From: Balaenoptera acutorostrata | Taxonomy: Eukaryota > Chordata > Mammalia > Artiodactyla > Balaenopteridae | Reading direction: 5' to 3' | Length of the DNA stretch: 64,000 bases | Assembly: GCF_949987535.1 (NCBI RefSeq) | Contig: NW_026645883.1 | Span: 186,001 to 250,000 of the forward strand | Shown here: positions 35,588-47,720 of the stretch, piece after piece | Layout: each line of letters starts with the position of its first letter | Numbering within the stretch: the stretch's first letter is position 1 | Position numbers and translations under genes: made by a program | The notes under the pieces: generated by a model | The model's database searches: none | The model's input: the letters and a program-made list of their open reading frames with translations, nothing else | Told to the model about the DNA's origin: nothing

Positions 35588-36816
35588 AACAACTCCTTGG
35601 AAGGTAAAGCCAGGTAAAGTCAGCCTCCTCTGAGAATGGACTGCAGCATCTCACCTTTCTCTGCTCCTCACCTGACACACTGCTCAACCAGTTTCTCTGT
35701 GGGTCTGCCTTTCTGCTCTCCCGCTGCAATTTAAGCTCATCTCCCTCTGCTCTGTCCTAAAAAGGCCCCCATCTCTGCCCAGAGGCCTTCTTTGTTTCAC
35801 TGGGAGGTACGGGAGCTAGGGCGGCTCCTTTGTGCCGAGTCTGGGTGGCTGTAACCGGGCCCCAGTGACAAACACTAAAAATGACAGACCCCCAGAGCAT
35901 TAGAAGAGAAAGTCAGGGTTACCTACCCCCAACTTACATCAAACGGTGCTCCCCTCGTCAGAAGCCCAAATCTTGGGACACCACACAGTCCTGGCCCAGA
36001 AGCCTGCATTGTCCGTGGCGGCCAGAAGTGGCCCAGAGAGGGGGCCACCTTGGCAGAGATGACACAGCACATCAGTGCCGGGGGCCAGAGACAGGCCTGA
36101 CGCCCACTTTAGCAAACAGACCCAGAAATCAGGCCTGGGGGGCAGGGCACGGGAGAAGGCCCAGCCTCACATTCAGCTTTTGCTAAGGAATATCCCAGTT
36201 ACCGGCTCCAGCGCACCTGTGCGTGAATGTGCACGCACACGCACTCACGCATGCGCACACGGCCAAGGCCATCTGGGTCAAAGCCAGGAGACAGAGCTGT
36301 TAGTACAAAGAACTTCTGAGCCGGACGGTTGAAAGGAGAGCGGGAAGGAAAACGAAGGAGCTCCACCCGGCCTTTCGCTCTCCCCTCTGCCCTTGCCGAC
36401 ACCCGGCACCCCCTCCCCCGCCCCCGCAGCAGCTCCCCAGGAAGCTGTGAAACACGCAGGTGCAACGAGGTCACCTAGTTAACAGTCTCCCTCCCGCTGT
36501 ATTATTCATGGGCTCCCTTATTCCGGCCTGAGCTCCAGTTTCCAACAGCCCTCAGGCTCGGCTTGGCAGGTCAGCCAGCCCGGCAGGTCTACCCCCACTC
36601 TGTACACCCCATGCCCTTCCTGTCTCCTTCCCAGGACGCAGCCATCCCAGTGCTAACTCAGCCCCCAGCACTTCACATCACACTCTACACGGCACCTCAG
36701 GTGAAGGGAGACCTTTGGGTTCAGTGGGGACGAGCATAGAAGGAAAACCTTAGCTGTGTCAAGCACGCACGAGATGCTGAAATTCCCAAAGGAGACTGGC
36801 TACAGGGCTCGTGTGC

Positions 36817-36902
36817 TCCCTCTCTCTCGCTCTCTCTCTCCCGCCGCCTTCTCTCTCATACACACACACACTCACACACACACACACTCACACACACACA
36901 CC
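36817..36902. repeat. (CT)n followed by interrupted (CA)n
   Basis: A CT-rich run to about 36,858 is followed by CA repeats broken twice by CT at regular spacing (acacacacactcacacacac). Confidence 0.9.
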
Positions 36903-37229
36903 CAAATTGACTGGCCCAAATATGGTACTCTGAATAGCCGTGAAAGCTCTTGGACTTGTCTATTTCTATACCTTAGTGTGCCTGGCACAGTGTCCTGAAA
37001 ACAGTAGTCCCTTGATTTGTTGACTTGTACACTTTCCCCCAAAGATGGGTGTCAGGTTGCTAGAGTAGGCATAAGCCATCAAGCCATTCAAAGACACTGC
37101 TGTTGGATTTAGAGATGTTCATGTTATTTAAATATCTATCTGCATATCTCTTATAAATCCTGCATAGTTCAAGTCATTAATACATAGTGAGGACTCATAA
37201 ATATTTATTTACTTACTGCAATGTCTATT

Positions 37230-37370
37230 TATCACAATTCATTTAGCCAAGCACTTTCCTATATCTCACGAGAGCCCCTTCCTCCTGAATCAAGTGGATT
37301 GGCCAGAAGGGTTTTTCCTTCTACTTCACAGATGAGGAAACTGTGGCTCAGAGGATGAAAGCACTTGAGT
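37230..37370 (-). repeat. MIR/L2-like remnant
   Basis: 'acttcacagatgaggaaact' and 'gtggctcagaggatgaaagc' are reverse MIR words; the rest is diverged. Confidence 0.5.
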
Positions 37371-38086
37371 CAATGCAAACACTGTCACTGCAGTCTTCAC
37401 ATGCCGGCCAGGGGCATCTTTCTTCAGCATTCACACATATTCCCCTGCCTCACGGTGAGGTTACCACACTGGTACACCAACACGAGGAAACCACAAGATG
37501 AATCCATGGTCCTCCAGTCACTCAGGCCAGGACCCAGAGTCCAGCTTAGGATTAACGCTTGGCCAGAAACACTGAGGGCAGCTCGCCAGCCAGCCTGGTC
37601 AATAGTAGGGGGGAAAGGTGTGGGGCGAAGATTAAATCACAGGAGTCATTGCATTCGACCCCCTGGTTTTACAGGTGGAAGAGGTGGGGTCAAGCTGGGG
37701 TCTCCAGTCCGGGAAAGTGCAGAGAGCAATGAAGTACATGGCCTTCCCAGATGGGGCAACCTGCTCTGGGTAGATGACCTGTAGCCTCTAAGCTGGTGAG
37801 CTGTGCCCCTCATTTACTCCCACGGATGTTAAATCATTGCCCAGCCCCACTCTTAAGTGTGTGGGAGCTGTAGGCACCTGAATGTCCAACCCCAACCCAG
37901 GATCAATCACAAGTGAAGTCCACACAGCAATAAACATACCTGACAGGCCTGGATTGAAAGCCCGGCCCTGTCACTGTCTCTGTGCAGACCCAATGGGGGT
38001 CAGTTGTCCTTTCCGGACTCAGTTTCTATCTGTCTAGTCAGGGATTCGGCTCTGGCCTTCTCTAAGTACGGTACTGAGAGAAGAAC

Positions 38087-38332
38087 AGAGTGAGGATTAA
38101 GGACTCAGACTGCCTTGGCTCAAATTCCACCCCACCACCTGCTAGCTATGTGACTCTGGGTAAACTGCTTAACCTCTCTGTGCCTGATTTCTCATCTTTA
38201 AAATACAAGTAACAGAAGTCCTTATCTCATAGCGTTGTTGTCAGGACTAAATGAGGGATTTTATATGAAGTGCTAAGCCCAAGGCCTGGCACACAGTAAG
38301 TGCTTAATAAATGCTTCCTGTTATTATTGTCA
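38087..38332 (+). repeat. MIR SINE, near complete
   Basis: 'ggactcagactgccttggct', 'ctagctatgtgactctgggt', 'aacctctctgtgcctgattt', 'gcgttgttgtcaggactaaa' and 'gcttaataaatgcttcctgt' give almost the full MIR consensus. Confidence 0.95.
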
Positions 38333-38444
38333 GCCCCGATACTCTATGGCAAAGGTCACACGTAAACTGGTCATCCATGGGCCACATGCAGCTTGCTGAG
38401 GGGCTTTCCCGACAATATACATTACACAAGCACAGGAGCCACTG

Positions 38445-38520
38445 ACTGACCCCAGAGGCCTAGAACAGTGCGTGGCACACAGTAGGGGCTCAGTAAATAT
38501 TTGATCAATGAATGAACGGC
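38445..38520 (+). repeat. L2 LINE 3' tail
   Basis: 'cctagaacagtgcgtggcac', 'acagtaggggctcagtaaat' and 'atttgatcaatgaatgaacg' match the L2 3' end. Confidence 0.8.
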
Positions 38521-39164
38521 TTCACAGTGTTTTTAAATACTTCAATTGGTTGCTAACATTTAAAATAAAATTTTGTACTTTAAAATCTGGATTTCCAGAG
38601 AATTTTGAAATGTCAAAGTGTCTGGCCACACTTGCCCTGCATGCCTGCTTACCAACCACACACAAGAACTGTAGCAGCGGTGCCCCCTTTACATGGGGCA
38701 AGCAAGTGCAGTTTGCCCAGTGCCCGCCCAGCCAGCCTCACTCTCTTACACCATCTGCCCTGACAGACTGGACTCTGTGGGCACCTGAATGTTCATTTGG
38801 CCCAGGTCAGTCAGGTGAAGTCCAGACAACAAGGAAGGTCTGCATTTACCCAGCCCCAGAGCACTCTGCCCACGGCACTTCTTCCAAGCCCCAAGATCCC
38901 CTCCTAGTCCTCCTCCTACCCCAAGTCCAGGAGAAAAGATGGGCCTTCAGGTCTGCTAAGCACCCCAAGACCCCTTGACATCCAAGCCCTCCTACTTTGG
39001 ACAGGTCAGAGCCTCTCCCCCAGAGGACAAGACCCCAACTGCTCCAGGTTGCCCCAACTTCCTCAGTTTTCCAGGCCAACTTCCTCCTTGCTTGGAAAAC
39101 TCCCAAGTGTAAAAAGCAGCAGGAAGATGAACTTAATCCTTATCTTTCTCACAGACAGATAAGG

Positions 39165-39165
<1 letters not shown>

Positions 39166-39203
<38 letters not shown>

Positions 39204-39222
39204 TGCACGCACGCACACCCCA
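39166..39222. repeat. (CA)n microsatellite
   Basis: Pure AC repeats to about 39,200, then imperfect GCAC repeats. Confidence 0.95.
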
Positions 39223-39554
39223 GACATAAGGTGCTTTTCTAAAATACTGTTATCCATTCTGGGCCCCCTCCACTGGGGTCTTCTATGGAGAGGGGGATAT
39301 TTCATCCCATGCTCAGTAACTGGGGGGGGCTGTCTGTGGACACATGGGCCCTTCTCCACTTTCCACTCCTCTCCCTAGCCCTGCCAGGGCTCAGGTCCGT
39401 GGAGATGGACCACATCTTCCCATCCTCCAAGAGGCTTTCCCAGACCACCCTATCTTCCACCTTTAGCACGTCAATTACCCTCTCTGTTTTCTCTGTAGCA
39501 TTCCTGACCATCTGTAATTGTCTTGAGTGTGTATTTATTATCTGTCTCCCCCAG

Positions 39555-40312
39555 TTCAATACAGTAGCGACCAGCCACACGTGGCCACTGAGCACTTGAA
39601 ATGTGCCAAGTCCAAATTGAGATGTGTTGTAAATGCAAAACACACACAAAATTCCAAAGACTTAATTTTTTTTAAGTATGTAAATGTCTCATTAATAGTT
39701 ACATTGATTGTATGTTAAATGGTAATATTTTGGATATACTGGATTAAATAAAACAGATTATCAAAAATCATTTTACCTATTTCTTCATCGACAGACAAAT
39801 GGATAAAGAAGATGTGGTACGTATATACAATGGAATATTACTCAGCCATAAAAAGGAACGAAATTGGGTCATTTGTAGAGACGTGGATGGACCTAGAGAC
39901 TGTCATACAGAGTGAAGTAAGTCAGAAAGAGAAAAACAAATATCGCATATTAACACATATATGTGGAATCTAGAAAAATGGTACAGATGAACCGGTTTGC
40001 AAGGCAGAAATAGAGACACAGCTGTAGAGAACAAACGTATGGACACCAAGGGGGGAAAGCAGTGGGGGGGCTGGTAGGATGAACTGGGAGATTGGGACTG
40101 ACATACACACACTAATATGTATAAAATAGATAACTAATAAGAACCTGCTGTATAAAAAAAATAATAAAAAAAATTTTTTAATCATTTCACCTATTTCTTT
40201 TAATTTTTTTTAAAGTGGCTACTAGAAAATTTAAAACTACATATGTGACTTGCATCTGTGGCCTGCATTATATTTCTACTGGACAGCACTGCTATAGACA
40301 CTCATCATGAAT
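39555..40312 (-). mobile_element. hAT-Charlie-type MITE split by an L1
   Basis: Same family as 3062-3325. The left half begins 'gaccagccacacgtggccac' with 'tgagcacttgaaatgtgcca'. The right half reads 'gtggctactagaaaatttaa', then 'tatttctactggacagcact'. An L1 insertion interrupts it. Subfamily is from memory. Confidence 0.7.
39786..40180 (+). mobile_element. 5'-truncated young LINE-1 with target-site duplication
   Basis: The body runs from 'gatgtggtacgtatatacaa', 'tggaatattactcagccata' through the cetartiodactyl L1 3' UTR to an A-rich tail. The flanks repeat: atcattttacctatttctt (39,767-39,785) and atcatttcacctatttctt (40,181-40,199), 18 of 19 identical. About 390 bp. It is the youngest-looking L1 in the window. 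Confidence 0.95.
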
Positions 40313-40389
40313 CCCCAGCTACTAGGCAGAGCCTGGTACACAGGTTCATGCTCTGTATTGGTTGACTGAATGCCTGAATGAAAGGTCTC

Positions 40390-41555
40390 ACCAGCAGTGG
40401 ACGTGGGACCCTAAAACACAAAGGAGGATGGGTTTGGGAGGATCTCCTGCCCCACTATCCAGTATGTGCTGATTTTCCTGTGGCAGTCCACCCATGCCTC
40501 TCCTAAGACAAAGCTTCAGGCCTCTGTAGAAGGGGCAGAGAGAGGCCTGGCTTAGAGTTCTGTCACCACTGCTCCCGGGAGATAATATCAGCTCTCTTGG
40601 CCCCAGGAGAAAAGGGCAAAATCAGCCTCCTCCTGGGGCAAAGGCAGGTCAGAGCCAGAGAAGGGATGCAGAGGGCTGGAGAGTGAAGCCCTGGGTAAGC
40701 CTGGGGCAGGATGACGAGGCTTTTAGCTCTGTAGGCAAAGAGCAGAAGAAAAGAGGGGCAGAGCTAAAGGGAGGCCCTTGGAGGGACCCAGCCCACCCTG
40801 ACCCGAGTCCCGGGAAAGCCAGCATTTCTTGGGGACGGGACCAGTGCTACAAATGAAGACCCAGACATGGTCCCAGCCACCCCTTTTGTTTTCTCTCTCT
40901 TCCCTCCCTCTCTCTCTCTTGCTCTCTCTTCTACTTCCCTCCCTTGATTTCACTGGCTCCCAAATTACAGTCTTCTTTCAGAAACAGACACAATCAAGGT
41001 GGTACACAGGGCCCTTGTCACAAATGGCATTGCAGGTCCTCTCCAAATGGAGCATGGCCTTTAAAGAGGAAGGCAGTGTTGCTAACAGCCTGCCTTGGGG
41101 AAGATGCATCTCCAGGACAGACTCCCTCCCTCTTAGGCTGATCAGCCTGCGGGAGGCTCTGGGTGACTGTGATTGCAGGGTCAGGCCCTGGGCTGCTGGG
41201 GTCCAAGAGATGGGGGTCTGCCTGGCCTCTTGCTGGGATGGGAGAAGCCAGGCTCTGCCCTTGATTGGCCACCACCCAGGCCCACCTCACCCAGGGAGAG
41301 GGTCTGGAATAAGCCCACTCCCCAACTGTGAGCCTCAGTTTCCGCAGCTGTAACATGGTACATCCAGCTAGTCTCTAAGGACCCTTCCAGCCTTTGGCGT
41401 AAATGTCACAAACTCAAATGGCTAAAGGGGCCAAGATTTAGTGCAAATGAGTAAAGCAGGGTCAAGTGTGAGACGACAGGGACCGGTGGAGACTGTGGAG
41501 AACTGAAGGCTGTAAGCTCACCTGCAAAACTCACATGTGTGACACAAGTCAGAGC
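40390..41555. other. Intron 1 stretch, unique with a CT-rich tract
   Basis: A pyrimidine-rich tract lies at about 40,890-40,945. A weak plus MIR scrap lies near 41,310-41,400 ('gtgagcctcagtttccgcag'). Open frames on both strands at 40,829-41,356 have no recognisable domain. Confidence 0.4.
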
Positions 41556-41760
41556 GAAGTCAGAATAGTGGTTACTTCTGGAGCAGGAGGGGGTCTGAGG
41601 GAGCCCTGCCAAGGCACCAGGGATGCATCTGATCCAGCTGGGGTTACACAAGTGCACACATATGCAAAAATCCACCACTTTCATTTAAGAGCTGTTTACC
41701 TTATTGTATGTATGTAATCCTCAACCAAAAAAATTTTAAATAAAACACAAATAAATAAAA
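41555..41760 (+). mobile_element. LINE-1 3' fragment with A-rich tail
   Basis: 'gtcagaatagtggttacttc', 'ggggttacacaagtgcacac' and 'ttgtatgtatgtaatcctca' lead to an (AAAT)-rich tail. Confidence 0.65.
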
Positions 41761-41922
41761 GGGGCGGCTGCAACTCAGCCCCAACGGATCACTGCCAGTT
41801 GGGAACACAGACCCAGTGTTGTCAGTTTCAGCCAGAAATGTCAATATCTAGATTTTTATTATGAAAATGTTGTTTTTTTCTTTAAATGTTGCTAATAACT
41901 AATGCAAAATGAAAGACCACGA

Positions 41923-41962
<40 letters not shown>
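41923..41962. repeat. (AC)n microsatellite
   Basis: About 20 uninterrupted AC units. Confidence 0.95.
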
Positions 41963-41963
<1 letters not shown>

Positions 41964-42084
41964 ACACTCACACATCTTTAGGCAGAATTCAATTTATGAA
42001 CTTATAGACTGTCCAGCTCTCAAAATAAGGGGAGGTTTCACCTCTTTGCTTGAATACAGTATGCCTAACGCGTGACTGAATCGA

Positions 42085-42300
42085 AAGGGATAATAATAAA
42101 CGCTACTACGTTCTGCATGTGTACTGTGTGCCAGGCCCTGCACAAAAGGCTTTCTGTAGAGTTTTCTTCTGATTAATGCTGATAGCAAGCCTACGATATA
42201 ATTGGAAATTATTCCCATTTAACCACTGAGAAAACTAAGGCCTGGGCAAGGTTACATGGCAGAGCAAGGCTTCAGCCCTCAGGAGTGGAAGAGCTAGCAC
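42085..42300 (-). repeat. MIR SINE
   Basis: 'gtactgtgtgccaggccctg', 'ggaaattattcccatttaac', 'cactgagaaaactaaggcct', 'gggcaaggttacatggcaga' is reverse MIR. Confidence 0.85.
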
Positions 42301-45300
42301 TCAACTCCAGCTCTGTCTGCCTCCAAGCCGCCTCACAAAAATCATGAAGGGAACAGGCTTACGATCATAATAACCGACTCTTGCATGAGGTTTTAGACTG
42401 TGCAAAGGAAAGATCAAAAATACGAACGCTAAGCCTGAGCCTGCTGTGTCACTCTCCGCGTCACCGCCTGAGGCCCGTGGGGCTGAGGACAGATGTCTGG
42501 TAGTCCCGATCCCCCGGCAATACACTGAGCCACACGGACTTTCACTGCCGAGGTAACACAGAGCCGCAAGAGCACGAATGCTGAGACCCAAATACACACC
42601 CAGCAAGGAGAAGCAGCAGCAGCGCGTCCCTCTCCCCGAGACAGAACCAGATTACATTTCACGGTGAAAGACTAGAAAGCTATCTCCATGTGGCTACTTC
42701 TTAAATATGCCAAGTTTCTCACTGACACCCTTCTAGTCAATAAAGTTGGTAAGAATATGCATTTTCTGCCTTATGCAATTCAATAAAGCTATTTTCCTAT
42801 TGAACCAAAATAAATATGGTTTTATTTATCTCCATAAATGCTCTAATTCTTCTGAATTGACTCTTCTGCATAAATGATCACTCACCACTATTGTAGATAT
42901 GCAGATCAAGGTATGGAAATTTCCAGCACTCCAGAAGCACCCCTTGAGCCCCAGCCATCACACCGTGGAGTAACCATTATTTTGACTTCTGCCATATAGG
43001 TGGGTTTTGACGACAGTTGTGCCTTTTACTTGGGGCCTGTGCTCTTCCGTTCTCCACAGTCCCCACCACGCCCTATTGTCTTATATTTGGTGCTGCTTTA
43101 CTCTTTGGTCAGCTTCCTAGCCCCTCTAGGCATGTGAGTTTGAGATCTCTACTCCAAGGGCATTTGCCTAGACCCCAGAATATAGGAAGATGGGCATTAG
43201 CTACCCAGTGTTGAAAGGAACCAACGTGAATAGTTAAAACTGGTTATAGGCACACCAAATGCCAATGTAATAGCCATTTAGTCAACGGACAGTGATTAAG
43301 CACCAGTCTCCAGGGATACAAGGGGGAATAAGATACAGCTTGTGCTGAAGAAGCTCACCGTCTAGTGAGGGGCCAGACCACTGCAGAGTAGTGAAAAGTG
43401 CGATGGAAGGGCCACGAGGGAGGGAGGCCCAGCTGCAGAGGCCACCTCACCCCCATCCCTTCAGGGTCAGTGAAGACCTGACTGATGGTATCACCCACAC
43501 AGGTGCAGGAGGCTAGAGCACAGAAGACCCTGTTCCCATCCCCACTTCTTTTCCACTGGAGGCAAAATAATCCCATCCTGAAATAACCCATCCAGCAGGG
43601 TCCAACTCAATGAATGACCTTGCTCCCCTATTAAATGGACAAACAGGACTGCCCAGGGCCAAGAAAAACTCAAATCAAGGCTCAAAATCAAAAGAAATGA
43701 ACAAAGGCAATTAAATTAATTTAAAAAGAAACCACCTTTACATTTTAAAACTGAATTTTTTTTAAAACCTGTGGATTCTAGGAAACAGTAGGACTTTTAC
43801 TGACCTAGCTGTTTTTAAACTCACCAATAAAGGAATCTTTCACATGAGCATCACTGTCTGTTAGGCCCATAACCATGCTGATCCAGGCCCTCCCACGGCT
43901 CCCCCTTGCCACTCTGCCCTTGGCCAAGAGGCCAGCAGAGAGGAAGGGCAGTCCTCTTTTGGCAGGGCTGGGGTGCATGAGTCATGCCATGACCTTTCAC
44001 CTGTGATACCATTGGCCCCACCGAGGTTCTGATCCAAATTCCTCTGAAGTCCTTCAGATCTCCACTATGAGGCCAGCCTTGATGGCTTCAGGGTCACCAT
44101 TATTCCTCCATAGGACCAGGAGCGGTGCCTTGCCACTGTGCCTTGGCATCATCCCTCTTCCTTGGGGCTAGGGACCTCCCATGGCACCAGGGCATCAGAA
44201 ATGGGATGTCCAGCCTGGGCTGGTGGAGGGGGGTAAGAGTGGAGTTTGGTTGTTATCACCTCCTCTGCGGGCTACCCCAAATTAGCATTTCTGCAGCTCC
44301 CTCTGTGTAAGTCCTGAGGGCCCCGAAGAGGTGTGATCAGTGGGTCACTCCACCCATTTGGGAGGGACAGATGAAGTGGAGGACAGTTACTTAATTCTTT
44401 CCCCTTAAGCGACAACATCTACCCAGCCCCAGGCCTCCTAGAGGCAGAGCAGCTTATCCAGCTTCCACAACCCTACCCCCTCTGCCCACTTCCTACTGCC
44501 CATATGCCTCACATGTGGTAATGTTTCAATTGCACGGAAAGCTGAGCTGCTACTTGAATCTGTCTAAAGATCCCCAAAACACAGATACCCTCCTGGCATT
44601 AGCAGGGAATACCCACAAGGAGCCAGCAGTGGATTGTTAACCCAACCCTACCATAAATCTCCAGGAAGGGAACTTCCAGTCTCATTCTCAAACCTACATT
44701 CTTATCCACTGCCCTTTTCGACACTCTTTCTGCACCAAGGGGCTGTGAAATGCTCATTCCCGAGAAGGTACTATGGACCAGGGCTTCTTAAACTTTACTG
44801 AGAAAACAAATCACTCAAGGATCTTGTCAAATATAGATTCTGATTCAAGAGGTCAGGGGTGGAGTGCAACTGCCTTTCTAACAAGCTCCCAGGTGATGCT
44901 GATGTTGCACGTCCACAGGCCACACTCAGGGCAGCAAGGCTCTACTAGACCGTCACCTCCCAGAAGTATGTGCATTTTAAATTAGCACTTCACAAAGGCA
45001 CCCTGTAAAATACTAAGCTCGAAAAAATGAACCTCAAATGGTGAATTTGCAGGTAAGGTCACTTGCTGGGTGGAGGAGCTATTTTGGAGGCAACCAGGAC
45101 CATCCACCATCATAACCCTCAAATCAAGCCCTTTGGTAAGCAGATGTGAGAAGCCCAGCTGTTTTGGGGGTCAGGAAGGCGGAGACAGACATGTGTATGG
45201 GGCCCCAGCCCAGATGAGGCCAGGATGTCATCTCTGGGCCTCCCACACCCTCGTAGCTCTCCGCCACCCAGAGCAGAGCCTCGCTGTCACACCAGTCATT

Positions 45301-45660
45301 TCTGCAGTGCCACCTTTCCAGCCCAAGGGGTACTCTCCCTCTCTGCCTTTCAGGCACTCTGCCTTCCCACCCTCCCCAGATGCCACCAAGCATCCCAATT
45401 CCCCCAGCTAAGGGGCCTCTCCCAGCCCCCTCTGCAGCAGAGTGACATCTGGTTCCCCAGGCTCATAGGTGCTGACCACCCGCGTAGGTGCTGACCGCAG
45501 TGCACCTACCCTTGCACCATGAACCAAACATTAACTCCAAGTCCACTCTCCCCCACCACGGGCTGACTCATCAGCACCTCTCACCTGGCACCAGCCAGCT
45601 CTTCAAGCCCACCCCACCCCATGCAGCCTAATTCTCCCCTATGCAACAGTCAGACTCCAC
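42300..45660. other. Intron 1 distal stretch
   Basis: An L2 scrap on minus lies at about 43,265-43,420 ('agggatacaagggggaataa', 'gaagctcaccgtctagtgag'). A MER5-like element is listed separately at 44,775. 42,690-42,900 is AT-rich and unassigned. The remainder is unique, without exon-like signals. Confidence 0.4.
44775..44948 (+). mobile_element. hAT-Charlie-type MITE (MER5A-like)
   Basis: 'ccagggcttcttaaacttta', 'gattctgattcaagaggtca', 'ggtgatgctgatgttgcacg' and 'tccacaggccaca' follow the MER5-type pattern, with degraded terminal ends. Confidence 0.7.
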
Positions 45661-45662
45661 CC

Positions 45663-45675
45663 AACACACATACAC

Positions 45676-45708
<33 letters not shown>
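45663..45708. repeat. (CA)n microsatellite
   Basis: Nearly pure CA repeats, about 200 bp from the CpG island edge. Confidence 0.93.
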
Positions 45709-45711
<3 letters not shown>

Positions 45712-45889
45712 CTCCTGTGCATCTCCAGCGTATTTCAAAATCCACATTGGGGTGGGGGTACTTGCTAAGTGGCTGAAATGTAAGGGTCAACGCCTGCTCT
45801 TGTCTGAGAGGGCGAAGTATGAAAAAGAAGCAAGCGCTGCTTTCCGAATTACTGGGGAGGGTGAGGCGTGCTAACACCCAGGAAAGGCT

Positions 45890-47720
45890 AATTTGCCCCC
45901 AGTGGGCCTCTGACGGCGCAAGGGCTCTGGGCTGGAGTCGCAGTAGGGCGGTGGCCGGCGGCTAGGGCACAGGATCTCCGCCCGAGGCACGGAGGCAGCC
46001 GCTCTGGGTGTCCGCTCCGGGAAAGCAAGGCACTGAGTGCCCGCCGGCTGGTGCCGCCACCACCTGGGAACGTACGGGCTCTGCACGCGTCCCGGGCTGA
46101 CCTGCAGGGAAGACACGGGCTGCGCCCCTGAGCGCAAGTCCCTGGGGACAACCAGCACCGCCCGTGGCAGGCCCGCACGGGGATTGGGGAGGTAAAGGGC
46201 GAGCCGCACAAGACTCCCTGCTCCGCGAAGGGCGCGTCTTCCCATAGCCGGACCGGAGTGGGGAGGTTGCAGGAGTCCTCTGAGGTCTCTCGCGGGCACT
46301 GAGAGGCGATGAGGGGAGGGGACAGCTACGTGACTTTAGGTCCCTCCAGTGCCGATGCCTACCCCGCGGTGGGAGTGTGCCCCACCCCGTCTCCACTGTC
46401 CAAAAGGGGACCCAGGGCGCAGAAGGAGAGGGGATCGGATCCCAACGCCCTCTTTGCCCCCGAAATTCTCCCCACCCTAGACCCAGACCCTCTCTGAGGG
46501 GCGGATAGCAAAGCGCTCGAATGTTCGCGGGTCCAGGACCCGGGGTGGGGAGTGGAGTGCCTTTCCTCCCAAGGCCAACGCGGAGGAAATTCGAGTTCCC
46601 AGGAATCAAAGTTGCCGCGCGTCCGACCGCGGGCTCGGAGCGGGACGCAGAATGCTGGCTAGGGGCCCGGGATGGAAGGAGGCCCCGGGCGCCAGCCACG
46701 GGCGATGGCCGCGCCAAGAACAAGTGGTTCAGCGGCTGCGGTCGCAACCCCACGGCTCCAACTTTCCCACCGCGTGGCGGGTGAACGGCGCGGAGAAGGA
46801 GAGGGAAGCGGGGAGGGAAGGGGCGATGCGCGGCTCTTGGTACCGTGTGCGTGTGCGGAGCGGCGCCGCGCCGCGCCTTGGGCTCTGCTCTCCGCTGGAT
46901 CGGCCCCCGCAGGCCGCCCGCTCGGGTGCTGACCACCGCCGCGTCTCGCTGCCGGCGCGAAGACTCATCCGCGGCGTGCTGGCCGCTCCGGGGTCCCCTT
47001 GGGCCGTCTGCTCGCTGTTGGCCGCTTGCGGGCCGCAACTTCAGGCGCGCAGCGGGCTCAGGCGACGCGCGCTCCAATCGTCCCGAGGCTCGGCACCCCT
47101 GCGATCCATGCCCAGGGCCGGGCCGCCCCGCCCCGCCCGGCTCAGCGCCCGGTCGCCGTCGGACGCGTCTTCTCACCAAGCATCGCTCCCGCAGCCTGCG
47201 TCCCTCTCTCCCGAGCCGTCTCCGCAGCTCAAGTCCGCGATCAACTTTCCCTCGCTTCCTCCGCCCTGCTCGGCCCCCGCCACCCAGACCCCGCCTCCTG
47301 ACGCTCCCTCCCTCACCTCCCGCCTAGCCCAGCCCCCGCCCGCCCGGCCGCGCCCCGTCGCCCACCCTCCTTCACCATGGGCGCCAGGATCCCTGAACCC
47401 GCCACCACTGGCCCCGCTCGGACCCCCAGAAGCTTTGCAAAGCCCGGCCAGGTGCTCAGGGCATGAATATTTCAGTGCTGGCGAAGCTGCCCTCTGCCGA
47501 TGTTGTGGCACCGACTGCTGTGGCAACCCGACGAATCCCACAAACGGGCAAGGAGGAAGCGGGAGGAAGCGGCCCCAGGTGCGTGCTGGAGCCGTGCTCC
47601 GCAGGGCCTCCCTGTCCCGAAGAGGGGTAGGGGCCTGGCCCGCCTCCCGCCCGCCCGCGTCTCCGGCGGAACGGGGAAACGCTCCCGGGAAGCTAGAACA
47701 AGCGAGCGGGCGCCTGGCCT
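45890..47720 (-). promoter_or_regulatory. CDH23: CpG island: likely CDH23 promoter and non-coding exon 1
   Basis: About 1.8 kb of very GC-rich, CpG-dense sequence in a window that is otherwise CpG-poor. The core is about 46,600-47,350. A run of GC boxes (Sp1-type CCGCCCC repeats) sits at 47,123-47,140. No convincing TATA box is seen, as usual for CpG-island promoters. Its place upstream of exon 2 on the same strand makes it the expected CDH23 start region. Candidate minus-strand donors for exon 1 are GAG|GTGAGG (exon end 47,317), TTG|GTGAGA (47,177) and, just outside the island, CAG|GTAAGT (47,817). I cannot choose among them. Plus-strand donor-like sites (for example CCTAG|GTGAGC at 47,722) leave room for a divergent transcript. 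The strand given is inferred from CDH23. Confidence 0.75.

Larger units (their letters stand above)
35120..37230. other. Intron 1 stretch, mostly unique
   Basis: Contains the 29-bp tandem repeat (35,504) and CT/CA microsatellites (36,817). The 36,420-36,560 stretch is non-repetitive ('gaggtcacctagttaacagt', 'ctgtattattcatgggctcc') and might be regulatory. No exon signal. Confidence 0.4.
39390..40388 (+). repeat. L2 LINE split by a nested insertion
   Basis: Left part (39,390-39,553): 'ctccaagaggctttcccaga' and 'tatttattatctgtctcccc'. Right part (40,310-40,388): 'ggcagagcctggtacacagg' and 'ttgactgaatgcctgaatga'. The gap is filled by a hAT MITE. Confidence 0.7.
1..47720 (-). other. CDH23: 5' part of the CDH23 gene (promoter, introns 1-3, exons 2-3)
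   Basis: Two coding exons (9125-9196 and 2767-2844) and a CpG island (about 45.9-47.7 kb) lie in the right order on the minus strand for the 5' end of cadherin-23. CDH23 is a very long non-classical cadherin with 27 EC repeats. It forms the upper part of the tip link that gates mechanotransduction in hair cells, and is also expressed in retina. As recalled, the human gene has a non-coding first exon, a first intron of tens of kb, and the ATG in exon 2. Here about 37 kb separates the island from exon 2, which fits. Exon 4 and later exons lie beyond position 1. The exon 1 border is not resolved, so the upper limit given here is the island edge. Confidence 0.85.

Noticed and set aside
40829..41353. 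174-residue plus-strand frame in intron 1
   Set aside because: Spans a CT-rich simple tract and shows no domain or conserved start context.
45962..47179. 405-residue minus-strand open frame in the CpG island
   Set aside because: Composition is that of GC-rich non-coding DNA. CDH23 translation starts in exon 2, and no signal peptide or domain is visible.
47460..47535. RFX X-box near the island edge (gtggcaac)
   Set aside because: Only a half-site is present, with no matching upstream half.
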